Positions 26,239 to 32,680 of a DNA stretch of 39,382 nt are shown here, in pieces. The position numbers and the translations under genes are program-made. Numbering within the stretch: the stretch's first letter is position 1; each line of letters opens with the position of its first letter. The stretch is from NCBI GenBank assembly GCA_024697575.1, contig JAILFM010000016.1, positions 1-39,382 of the forward strand. The letters run 5' to 3'. A model generated the notes under the pieces. It was not told the DNA's origin. It made no database searches and worked only from the letters and a program-made list of their open reading frames with translations. This DNA comes from Clostridiales bacterium. GTDB taxonomy: Bacteria > Bacillota > Clostridia > Oscillospirales > Acutalibacteraceae.

Positions 26239-26727
26239 TTAATGGTAGCTGCCTGAATTGTTTTGCGCCGCGGTGACTGCATCGATTATCAAAACAACAC
26301 AAAGCGCATTAATAACATCCGCGGATGAGTCAACGCTGACTTCATACGTGTCACCCCAGGAAACCCAGGCTTTTCTTATGCTTGCGATATTCAGATTTCC
26401 CGATGTAATAAGGTAATTGTGATTAAAAAAGTCACCTTCAATGTTCCAGCCGAATTCAGGTACGGTATAAACCGGTTTGAAAAATGTTATTTCTTTCACA
26501 ACCTGAGCAATATCAATATTAGCTCTGCTTATAAAATATCTGGGCTTAAACGATAGAACTTTTTGGTGGATGTAGGCAATTTCAGTCCCGCTACTGTCAA
26601 AAATATGGAATTTTTTTCCTACAGTTAAAACTTCACCTTTGACAGTATAGAGTGTTTTGCCGTAGAAGTCATAAACATCAAATTTATCGCCGATTGAAAA
26701 AACTTTTTGCCTGATATATAAATTCAT
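26239..26727 (-). CDS. LURP-one-related (YxjI-like) protein
   Basis: The 162-residue protein starts MNLYIRQKVFSIGDKFDVYD and continues with short beta-hairpin repeats such as GKTLYTVKGEV and GTEIAYIHQKVLSF. This is the pattern of the LURP-one/Tubby-C-like fold. No signal peptide is present. Bacterial members have no firmly known function; membrane phospholipid binding has been proposed for the Tubby fold in general. CAGGAG lies before the ATG, and the gene begins 12 nt after the ceramidase-like gene stops, so both are on one transcript. The pairing with a lipid-hydrolase-like secreted protein is suggestive but not proof of a lipid role. Confidence 0.85.
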   Translation of the reverse strand: MNLYIRQKVFSIGDKFDVYDFYGKTLYTVKGEVLTVGKKFHIFDSSGTEIAYIHQKVLSFKPRYFISRANIDIAQVVKEITFFKPVYTVPEFGWNIEGDFFNHNYLITSGNLNIASIRKAWVSWGDTYEVSVDSSADVINALCVVLIIDAVTAAQNNSGSYH

Positions 26728-26739
26728 TTTTTCTCCTGT

Positions 26740-28542
26740 TTATTCAGCGATTACACTGTATGCTTCGGCAAGCTCCGAGCCGATTTTTGTGCTGACTGTC
26801 ATCAGCATACAGTTACTCATATCATCCGGACCTCCTTTGTAGAAAAGAAGCGGAGCGATAATAGATTGAGTAGGCATTGTGTCGGGATACATATAACCTA
26901 AAGCGTCATTTGTTATTCCAAAGCAGAGAACGATTCTGTCTTCGTCTCCGGTGGATTGCCTGATCATATTTTCAAATGTGTCATACTTCCATTCCTCGCC
27001 GCTCCAGCTTTGTTCGCCGGTCCAGAGTGCAGAACCGTCATAATCGGGGTCAGTGCCGAAAGTGAGCGCGGGTGAAAGTTCGCCGGGTGCAGTTATAATG
27101 GATATTTTCTCACCGAATTCTATATAGTCGGTTTCAACAAAAAGTCCGTACCCGGTTTCGGTGCCTTTATATTTGACAACATTTTCACCGAGGAGGCCTG
27201 AGGTTGAACCCAATGCCATAACACCGTAGTCAAGTGAAATCAGAGTTTCTGTGTTTTTGACTTTAAGTGTGGGAGCAACCGGTTCGGCTTTGTCAATGAA
27301 TTTAAGGATGTGATAGGCAAGCTTAGCCGCGTTTTCCATATGACCTTCAAGGCTGTCTTCAAGGTCATCGTACCATTTGTCGGCATATTTCTTACCGTAG
27401 CGGTCAATCCAGTCCTGCTTTGAAAGTGCTTTCGATTCAATCCAATCGGTGACAATTTCGTCTGCATCCGCGTCAATGCCGGGTGAAGATACACATGCCT
27501 GTGAGCTTTGTGTGAAGACAAGATTGTATCCTGCGTCTTTAAGAGCAAGAGCCATAAATCCGGGGTAATCCGTGCACATCATCTGCTTGTTGTCCCATGC
27601 GCCGTATGAAACGGGGTGAGCACCGATGTTGGAGATTATGGTTTTCTCATTTCTGCCTTCAAATAACAGACAGCTGAATTTATTGACCGTGTTGGCTCCG
27701 CTGTTCAGTTTATCTCTTGCGCCGTCAACCTTGTCGGTTTTGAAGAATGAGAGCGTTCCGCCTTCGATTTTTCCGAATGCGTCTTTTGCGGCTTCGCTTG
27801 CGGCAAAAGCAAGGGTGTTTTCCATCTCCTCACTTAGTGAACGGATATAATCTGTGAATGGATTAAGCTTGTTGTTGAATAAAGTCGTTATGCACATACC
27901 CTGAGTGTCAAGACCGGCGTGGCAGTGAGTTGAGCTGATGTTGATACCGAGAATATCATCGTGAGAAACACCTTTTTCCTTAAGAGCTTCCTCAATTGAA
28001 GAACGCATATCTTTAACTGTGCCTGCCGTAACCCCGACACCTTCAACGCTTGCAAAAATGATAATATCATTAATGCCGTTGTCGTTTTTATCACTTCCGT
28101 TTGAAAGGATAACAAGGTTCAAAAGCTGATCGGTATAGATTTTTGATACTTTTGTCTGATAACCGCCGGTTGCCTTTTTGCAATTTAAGCACATTCCGTT
28201 GGGGTCTGCCTTGCCTTCAGCGTCGCAGCGCCAAGAGGCGGGGATAACACTGTGGCTGCCAAATCCCGCTGACCATCCGTTTCCGCGTGAAAGTCCGTTT
28301 GTGCCGTCATAAATGTAGTCATGTGTCTCATTTTTGTACTCATCCACACTCGGAATGTTGCGCTCTTTTGTGATTGTCTGCGCAACAAAGAAAATTGCGT
28401 CGTGGGCGACTCCGAGAGCCTTGTCAACAATGTGTGAAATAACACTGTAGCCGCTTCCTTTGATGCCTAACGCAAAAACAGGCACGCAAAACGAAATCAT
28501 TAAGCACAGTGTCAGAATAACAGCAATAATTTTTTTCTTCAT
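26740..28542 (-). CDS. Secreted neutral/alkaline ceramidase-like protein
   Basis: I place the start at 28542 because GGAGGAACAA precedes it and a clean signal peptide follows (MKKK, hydrophobic 5-20, cleavage after VFA near 24); an in-frame start at 28602 would put 20 polar residues before it. The 600-residue product resembles the N-terminal domain of neutral ceramidases. NISSTHCHAGLDTQG supplies the zinc-binding histidines, NIGAHPVSYG the second histidine loop, and FTQSSQACVSSPG corresponds to the family's G-D-V-S-P segment. Neutral ceramidases split ceramide into sphingosine and fatty acid. I could not align the catalytic serine by eye, so the activity may differ. It has its own minus-strand promoter and a LURP-one gene downstream. 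Confidence 0.8.
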   Translation of the reverse strand: MKKKIIAVILTLCLMISFCVPVFALGIKGSGYSVISHIVDKALGVAHDAIFFVAQTITKERNIPSVDEYKNETHDYIYDGTNGLSRGNGWSAGFGSHSVIPASWRCDAEGKADPNGMCLNCKKATGGYQTKVSKIYTDQLLNLVILSNGSDKNDNGINDIIIFASVEGVGVTAGTVKDMRSSIEEALKEKGVSHDDILGINISSTHCHAGLDTQGMCITTLFNNKLNPFTDYIRSLSEEMENTLAFAASEAAKDAFGKIEGGTLSFFKTDKVDGARDKLNSGANTVNKFSCLLFEGRNEKTIISNIGAHPVSYGAWDNKQMMCTDYPGFMALALKDAGYNLVFTQSSQACVSSPGIDADADEIVTDWIESKALSKQDWIDRYGKKYADKWYDDLEDSLEGHMENAAKLAYHILKFIDKAEPVAPTLKVKNTETLISLDYGVMALGSTSGLLGENVVKYKGTETGYGLFVETDYIEFGEKISIITAPGELSPALTFGTDPDYDGSALWTGEQSWSGEEWKYDTFENMIRQSTGDEDRIVLCFGITNDALGYMYPDTMPTQSIIAPLLFYKGGPDDMSNCMLMTVSTKIGSELAEAYSVIAE

Positions 28543-28570
28543 TTGTTCCTCCGGTTGATTTGAATTATTG

Positions 28571-28587
28571 ATTCGGTTAATCCGAAT
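28571..28587. promoter_or_regulatory. Palindrome in the leader of the ceramidase-like gene
   Basis: ATTCGG and CCGAAT form perfect 6-bp arms around TTAAT. The site lies between the minus-strand -10 box and the ceramidase-like start codon, where a repressor would block transcription. It could also be a short mRNA hairpin. Confidence 0.4.
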
Positions 28588-28605
28588 GTTAACAGGCAAC
28601 AACTA

Positions 28606-28634
28606 ATTATATTATATAAAATAAAAATCTTCAA
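28606..28634 (-). promoter_or_regulatory. Promoter of the ceramidase-like operon, TTGAAG-17-TATAAT
   Basis: Read on the minus strand, TTGAAG (28634-28629) and TATAAT (28611-28606) are spaced by 17 bp. An overlapping second TATAAT lies at 28616-28611. It is back-to-back with the ylxM promoter, leaving about 22 bp between the two -35 boxes. Confidence 0.6.
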
Positions 28635-28656
28635 GTTTATTTTTGTAAAAAAAATA

Positions 28657-28685
28657 TTGACAAAACTGGTAAAAGAGTGTATAAT
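28657..28685 (+). promoter_or_regulatory. Perfect consensus promoter of ylxM-ffh operon
   Basis: TTGACA (28657-28662) and TATAAT (28680-28685) with a 17-bp spacer match the sigma-A consensus at every position. Transcription would begin near 28692, inside the palindrome listed next. Such a strong promoter fits the constitutively needed SRP and ribosome genes downstream. Confidence 0.85.
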
Positions 28686-28690
28686 CCCGC

Positions 28691-28712
28691 TGTAAAGTTT
28701 AATAACTTTACA
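28691..28712 (+). promoter_or_regulatory. Perfect palindrome at the ylxM-ffh transcription start
   Basis: Arms TGTAAAGTT (28691-28699) and AACTTTACA (28704-28712) are exactly complementary around TAAT. The site starts at about +1 of the consensus promoter, which fits a repressor operator or a 5' stabilising hairpin. I do not recognise the motif as a known regulator's site. Confidence 0.6.
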
Positions 28713-28746
28713 TACGCCCCTGATCCTTCTTCAAAAGAGGTATAAT

Positions 28747-29112
28747 ATGGCGAAAAATTATGAAGACGCTTTTTTGTTTGATTTTTACGGTGATTTGCTG
28801 ACAGAAAAGCAAAGGAATTTTCTCGATTATTATTATAATGATGACCTTTCGCTTTCTGAAATTGCCGAAAACGAGGGTATTACCCGTCAGGGTGTGCGCG
28901 ATGCCATTAAAAGGGCGCAGGGACAGCTTGAAGAGCTTGAAAGCTGTCTTGGTCTTGCTCAGCGGTTTTCCGATATTAAAGAGTGCGTTAACCGTATTAT
29001 AGATTTTTCAGACAAAATTACAGAATATAATCTCCACCATGAGATTTCAAAAGAGCTAAACGACTACAGCCTTGAAATTAAAGCGGCTGCTTTGACAATT
29101 CTTGAATCCTGA
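28747..29112 (+). CDS. ylxM: YlxM-family putative SRP-associated DNA-binding protein
   Basis: This 121-residue protein of the UPF0122 family carries a sigma-70 region 4-like helix-turn-helix. The segment LTEKQRNFLDYYYNDDLSLSEIAENEGITRQGVRDAIKRA spans residues 18-57, and a coiled helical tail follows. The gene is almost always upstream of ffh in Firmicutes. It is thought to modulate SRP assembly or GTPase activity, although its helix-turn-helix also suggests DNA or RNA binding. AAAGAGG lies before the ATG. It is the first gene of the operon, 17 nt before ffh. Confidence 0.95.
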   Translation: MAKNYEDAFLFDFYGDLLTEKQRNFLDYYYNDDLSLSEIAENEGITRQGVRDAIKRAQGQLEELESCLGLAQRFSDIKECVNRIIDFSDKITEYNLHHEISKELNDYSLEIKAAALTILES

Positions 29113-29129
29113 CAAAAGGGAGTGATTAC

Positions 29130-30488
29130 TTGGCATTTGAAGGTCTTTCAGACAGACTTGAAGCAACATTCAAAAATCTGAGAAGCAAGGGCAGTCTTAC
29201 CGAATCCGATGTCCGTTCAGCTATGAGAGAAGTGAGAATGGCTTTGCTTGAGGCGGATGTCAACTATAAGGTTGCCAAAGATTTTACCAATACAGTCACT
29301 GAAAAAGCCATCGGTGAAAAGGTTATGGAAAGCCTTACCCCTTCACAGATGGTTATAAAAATCGTTAAGGAAGAACTTGTTGCTCTTATGGGCGGCACCA
29401 ACTCCCGTTTGGCATATGCTTCTCATCCGCCGACAGTTATTCTGATGTGCGGTCTTCAGGGTTCCGGTAAAACAACGCACTGCGCAAAGCTTGCCAAAAT
29501 GCTCAAAAAGCAGGACCATCGCCCGCTTCTTGTCGCTTGCGACGTTTACAGACCCGCCGCTATCAAACAGCTTCAGGTTGTCGGCGAGCAGGTCGGTGTT
29601 CCCGTTTTTGAGATGGGTCAGATTGACCCTGTTGATATTGCAAATCAGTCTCTTGTTCTTGCTAAAGAAAAGGGCTATGATTATGTTATTCTTGACACTG
29701 CCGGTCGTCTTCATATTGATGAAGAGCTGATGAATGAGCTTAAACGTGTCAAATCGAGCGCAAAGCCTCATGAAATTCTTCTTGTTGTTGACGCTATGAC
29801 CGGTCAGGATGCCGTGAATGTCGCGACTTCGTTTAATGAAGCTCTCGGCATCGACGGTCTTATCCTTACAAAGCTTGACGGTGATACCCGAGGCGGCGCT
29901 GCGCTCAGCGCGAGGGCAGTTACCGGCAAACCGATTAAATTTGTCGGTACAGGCGAAAAGCTTGACGATCTCGATGTTTTTCACCCTGACAGAATGGCTT
30001 CCCGTATCCTCGGTATGGGCGATGTTCTTTCGCTTATTGAAAGGGCTGAGCAGGCTATTGATGAAGAAACTGCCCAAAAGCTTGAAAAAAAGCTTATGCA
30101 AAATAAGTTTGACTTGGATGATCTTCTCGATCAGTTCCGCCAAATCAAAAAAATGGGCTCAATCCGCGATACTATCGCAATGCTGCCGGGTATCGGCAAT
30201 AAAGCGCAGGACCTTGACATTGATGAAAGGCAGTTTGACCGCCTTGAAGCTCTCATCCTGTCAATGACACCGAAGGAGAGAAAAAATCCCGATATCATCA
30301 ATCCCTCAAGAAAACGCAGGATTGCCGCAGGTGCCGGCAGAAATGTTGAAGATGTCAATAAGCTTCTTGCCCAGTATCGCAATATGCAAAAGATGTTCAA
30401 ATCATTTACCGGTAAAAAGGGCAAACGCCGCCGCAAGGGCAGGCTTCAGTTACCCGCCGGTTTTGACCCCAAACAGTTCGGTATGTAA
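29130..30488 (+). CDS. ffh: Signal recognition particle protein Ffh
   Basis: Ffh binds 4.5S/6S RNA and signal peptides and delivers ribosomes to FtsY at the membrane. Its 452 residues contain an N domain (1-95), then the G domain with GLQGSGKTT (108-116), DTAGR and TKLDGDTRGGAAL. The methionine-rich M domain occupies 300-435 and ends with a basic stretch and LPAGFDPKQFGM. The start codon is TTG at 29130, supported by AAAGGGAG 7 nt upstream and by the conserved MAFEGLSDRL start. No SRP RNA gene is seen in the window. It stands between ylxM and rpsP as usual. Confidence 0.98.
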   Translation: MAFEGLSDRLEATFKNLRSKGSLTESDVRSAMREVRMALLEADVNYKVAKDFTNTVTEKAIGEKVMESLTPSQMVIKIVKEELVALMGGTNSRLAYASHPPTVILMCGLQGSGKTTHCAKLAKMLKKQDHRPLLVACDVYRPAAIKQLQVVGEQVGVPVFEMGQIDPVDIANQSLVLAKEKGYDYVILDTAGRLHIDEELMNELKRVKSSAKPHEILLVVDAMTGQDAVNVATSFNEALGIDGLILTKLDGDTRGGAALSARAVTGKPIKFVGTGEKLDDLDVFHPDRMASRILGMGDVLSLIERAEQAIDEETAQKLEKKLMQNKFDLDDLLDQFRQIKKMGSIRDTIAMLPGIGNKAQDLDIDERQFDRLEALILSMTPKERKNPDIINPSRKRRIAAGAGRNVEDVNKLLAQYRNMQKMFKSFTGKKGKRRRKGRLQLPAGFDPKQFGM

Positions 30489-30551
30489 CGCAGGTTTTCT
30501 GTGTTTAATAAATATTATAGGTCTAAATGGCCTTACATTTTGGAGGAAATT

Positions 30552-30794
30552 ATGGCAGTTAAAATCAGACTTCGTCGTATGGGCGCTAAGAAGGCTCCCT
30601 TTTACCGTGTTGTTGTTGCGGATTCAAGATATCCCCGTGACGGCAGATTTATCGAAGAAATCGGCACCTACGATCCCACCGTTAATCCCAGCGCTGTTAA
30701 AATCGACGCTGAGAAGGTTAACAAATGGATTGCCAACGGCGCTCAGCCTACAGATACAGTTAAGGCTCTTCTTAAAAAAGAGGGTATCCTTTAA
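30552..30794 (+). CDS. rpsP: Ribosomal protein bS16
   Basis: This 80-residue protein of the small subunit begins [19 protein letters not shown], the family signature, and continues [23 protein letters not shown] chose the ATG at 30552 because GGAGG lies 6 nt before it; a GTG at 30501 would add 17 unrelated residues. The 63-nt gap after ffh holds a short hairpin (AGGTC with GGCCT) but no terminator, so it stays in the operon. Confidence 0.98.
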   Translation: MAVKIRLRRMGAKKAPFYRVVVADSRYPRDGRFIEEIGTYDPTVNPSAVKIDAEKVNKWIANGAQPTDTVKALLKKEGIL

Positions 30795-30811
30795 TCAGTT
30801 GAGAGGTTAAC

Positions 30812-31045
30812 ATGATGAAGGAATTACTTATCAGTATTGCTCAGGGTCTTGTTGAGGACCCTTCTGCGGTTACTGTAACTGATGAGGTTTCTGAAGAGGG
30901 TATAACCGTTTATCATCTTCATGTCGGTGAAAGCGATATGGGCAGAGTTATCGGCAAACAGGGAAGAATTGCCAAGGCAATCAGAACTGTTATGCGCGCT
31001 GCCGCCATTCGTCAGGATACAAAGGTAATTGTAGAAATTGATTAA
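30812..31045 (+). CDS. khpA: KhpA, KH-domain RNA-binding protein
   Basis: A 77-residue single KH domain with the RNA-binding loop VIGKQGRIAKAI (GxxG = GKQG). KhpA forms a complex with KhpB/Jag in Firmicutes and influences RNA stability and cell division. It sits between rpsP and rimM as usual (formerly ylqC). Two consecutive ATG codons give a choice of start differing by one residue. The 3' end overlaps rimM by 8 nt. Confidence 0.95.
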   Translation: MMKELLISIAQGLVEDPSAVTVTDEVSEEGITVYHLHVGESDMGRVIGKQGRIAKAIRTVMRAAAIRQDTKVIVEID

Positions 31046-31556
31046 GGATTATCTTGAAATCGGCTCTGTTGTCGGGACTCACGGCGTTAAAGGTGAGATG
31101 AGAATCAACCCGTGGTGTGATTCTTTTGAATTTTTTAAAAAATTCAGAACTCTTTACCTTGATGAAAAAGGGGATAGCTGCTTAAAAGTCAGAACTTCAC
31201 GCAAACACGGCAATGTGTTTCTTGTTTCGGTCAATGACATTGATACTGTCGAAAAGGCGCAGGCTTTAAGAGGGAAAACTCTTTATATCAGGCGCAGCGA
31301 AACCGAGCTTCCCGAAGGTCATTACTTTATAGCTGAGCTTATAGGTTGCAAGGTTGTTGATGCGGATGATGACAGCGTTTGCTACGGTACCTTGACTCAG
31401 GTCAGTCAAACCGGCGCAAATGATGTCTGGCATGTTACCAATGACAAAGGCGAATATCTTATACCCGCCATTCCCGACGTTTTGATTGATACGAGAGTTC
31501 AGGATAATCTTGTTCTTATCAGACCGCTAAAAGGGATTTTTGACAATGAGGATTGA
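31038..31556 (+). CDS. rimM: Ribosome maturation factor RimM
   Basis: RimM helps assemble the head of the 30S subunit by binding uS19. Its 172 residues show the N-terminal beta-barrel with IGSVVGTHGVKGEMRI and the C-terminal PRC barrel with YLIPAIPDVLIDTR. The apparent start is TTG at 31038, inside the end of khpA. No better ATG or GTG lies before the conserved GSVVGTHG, which supports the TTG. Its 3' end overlaps trmD by 11 nt. Both overlaps suggest translational coupling. Confidence 0.95.
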   Translation: MIKDYLEIGSVVGTHGVKGEMRINPWCDSFEFFKKFRTLYLDEKGDSCLKVRTSRKHGNVFLVSVNDIDTVEKAQALRGKTLYIRRSETELPEGHYFIAELIGCKVVDADDDSVCYGTLTQVSQTGANDVWHVTNDKGEYLIPAIPDVLIDTRVQDNLVLIRPLKGIFDNED

Positions 31557-32229
31557 CATTTTAACCCTTTTTCCCGAGATGTGCTATTCATTTCTTAACG
31601 AAAGCATAATCGGAAGGGCGCGTTCAGCCGGTTTTATCCAAATTGAATGTCGGAATATCAGGGATTACACTGCGGATAAACATAACCGTGTTGACGACGC
31701 TCCGTATGGCGGAGGCACAGGTATGATAATGCAGGCTCAGCCTGTTTATGATTGTTTTATGTCACTTTGCAGTGACATCGGCAAAAAGCCGCATCTTATC
31801 TATATGTCCCCTAAAGGTGATGTTTTGACTCAGTCAAAGGCAAAGCAGTTGATGCATTATGAAAACATAGCCGTTTTGTGCGGTCATTATGAGGGCGTTG
31901 ACCAGCGTGTTCTTGATGAGATTGTTGATGAAGAAATATCGATAGGGGATTATGTTGTTACCGGCGGTGAAATGCCCGCGCTGATTTTTGCAGACTGTGT
32001 TGCAAGGATGGTGCCCGGTGTTTTACCCAATGAAGACGCTTTTACACTTGAAAGTCACTTCGGCGGACTTCTTGAATATCCGCAGTATACAAGGCCTTAT
32101 GAATGGCACGGTATGAAGGTGCCTGATGTTCTTATATCGGGTCACCACGCCAATATCAAACGCTGGCAAAACGAAAAAAGCCTTGAAATTACCAAAGAAA
32201 AGCGACCGGACTTGTTAGGGAAACGATGA
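31546..32229 (+). CDS. trmD: tRNA (guanine-37-N1)-methyltransferase
   Basis: TrmD methylates G37 next to the anticodon with S-adenosylmethionine, preventing frameshifts. It is a SPOUT-fold dimer of 227 residues. MRIDILTLFPEM is the classic start, so I use the ATG at 31546 rather than the TTG 6 nt before. DDAPYGGGTGMIMQ binds tRNA and cofactor, LCGHYEGVDQRV lines the knot, and IGDYVVTGGEMPA forms the trefoil. The stop codon lies inside the first copy of the 35-bp hairpin repeat. rplS, the usual next gene, is absent. Confidence 0.97.
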   Translation: MRIDILTLFPEMCYSFLNESIIGRARSAGFIQIECRNIRDYTADKHNRVDDAPYGGGTGMIMQAQPVYDCFMSLCSDIGKKPHLIYMSPKGDVLTQSKAKQLMHYENIAVLCGHYEGVDQRVLDEIVDEEISIGDYVVTGGEMPALIFADCVARMVPGVLPNEDAFTLESHFGGLLEYPQYTRPYEWHGMKVPDVLISGHHANIKRWQNEKSLEITKEKRPDLLGKR

Positions 32230-32250
32230 TTAAATTGAATTGTTTCCTTA
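32216..32250. repeat. 35-bp hairpin repeat, copy A (at trmD stop)
   Basis: Arms TAGGGAAACGAT and ATTGTTTCCTTA (12 nt each) enclose GATTAAATTGA. All 12 positions can pair if two G-T wobbles are allowed. Copy B at 32631-32665 has the same 12-11-12 layout. No U-tract follows, so it is a poor terminator. It covers the trmD stop codon. Confidence 0.75.
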
Positions 32251-32279
32251 GAAAAATCCGGTAAATGATTAAAAAACAG

Positions 32280-32308
32280 TTGCAATTTGCGTCTGTTTAT
32301 GTTAGCAT
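32280..32308 (+). promoter_or_regulatory. Promoter of rpmE, TTGCAA-17-TAGCAT
   Basis: TTGCAA (32280-32285) and TAGCAT (32303-32308) are spaced by 17 bp. Transcription would begin near 32315, with AAGAGGAG before the rpmE ATG at 32349. This makes rpmE a separate unit from trmD. Confidence 0.55.
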
Positions 32309-32348
32309 AGTTCTGTTATGTAGATCTTACAAAGAGGAGTTAATTAAT

Positions 32349-32552
32349 ATGAAGGAAGGAATCCATCCCGCTTATCAGACAGTTACTGTCCGCTGCGCTT
32401 GCGGTGAAACTTTTGAAACCGGTTCAACAAAAGGCAGCCTCAGAGTTGATATTTGCTCAAAATGCCATCCGTTCTATACCGGCAGGCAGAAGCAGGTTGA
32501 AACCGGCGGTCGTGTTGATCGTTTCAATAAACGTTTCAATCTTAAAAAGTAA
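32349..32552 (+). CDS. rpmE: Ribosomal protein bL31, zinc-binding form
   Basis: This 67-residue large-subunit protein begins [19 protein letters not shown] and contains CAC (residues 16-18) and CSKC (36-39), the cysteines of the zinc-binding C+ form. The C-terminus [15 protein letters not shown] is typical. I chose the ATG at 32349 with GAGGAG before it. An upstream in-frame ATG at 32265 would place the promoter inside the gene. It has its own promoter and a strong terminator, so it is probably monocistronic. Zinc-dependent replacement by a C- paralogue is known in other bacteria, but none is seen here. Confidence 0.96.
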   Translation: MKEGIHPAYQTVTVRCACGETFETGSTKGSLRVDICSKCHPFYTGRQKQVETGGRVDRFNKRFNLKK

Positions 32553-32576
32553 TAGTCTTTTATCCAAAATTGAGAA

Positions 32577-32629
32577 ACGATCGGATTATGGTAGTTTTTA
32601 ATATACCCGTATCCGACCGTTTTTGTTTT
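32577..32629 (+). terminator. Rho-independent terminator of rpmE
   Basis: ACGATCGGAT (32577-32586) pairs with ATCCGACCGT (32611-32620) with one mismatch, and the run TTTTGTTTT follows directly. It lies 24 nt after the rpmE stop. Confidence 0.8.
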
Positions 32630-32630
32630 G

Positions 32631-32665
32631 TAAGGAAACGCTGATTAAACCGAAGTGTTTCCCTA
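32631..32665. repeat. 35-bp hairpin repeat, copy B (before the glycosidase)
   Basis: Arms TAAGGAAACGCT and AGTGTTTCCCTA enclose GATTAAACCGA. It differs from copy A at six positions, including one A-T to C-G change on both arms that keeps the pair. It begins 1 nt after the rpmE terminator and ends 7 nt before the ribosome-binding site of the glycosidase gene. Confidence 0.75.
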
Positions 32666-32680
32666 AAAAAAGAGGGAATT

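Noticed and set aside
32265-32348. Extended N-terminus for bL31 starting at 32265
   Set aside because: It would include the rpmE promoter and leader; the conserved protein start and Shine-Dalgarno site are at 32349.
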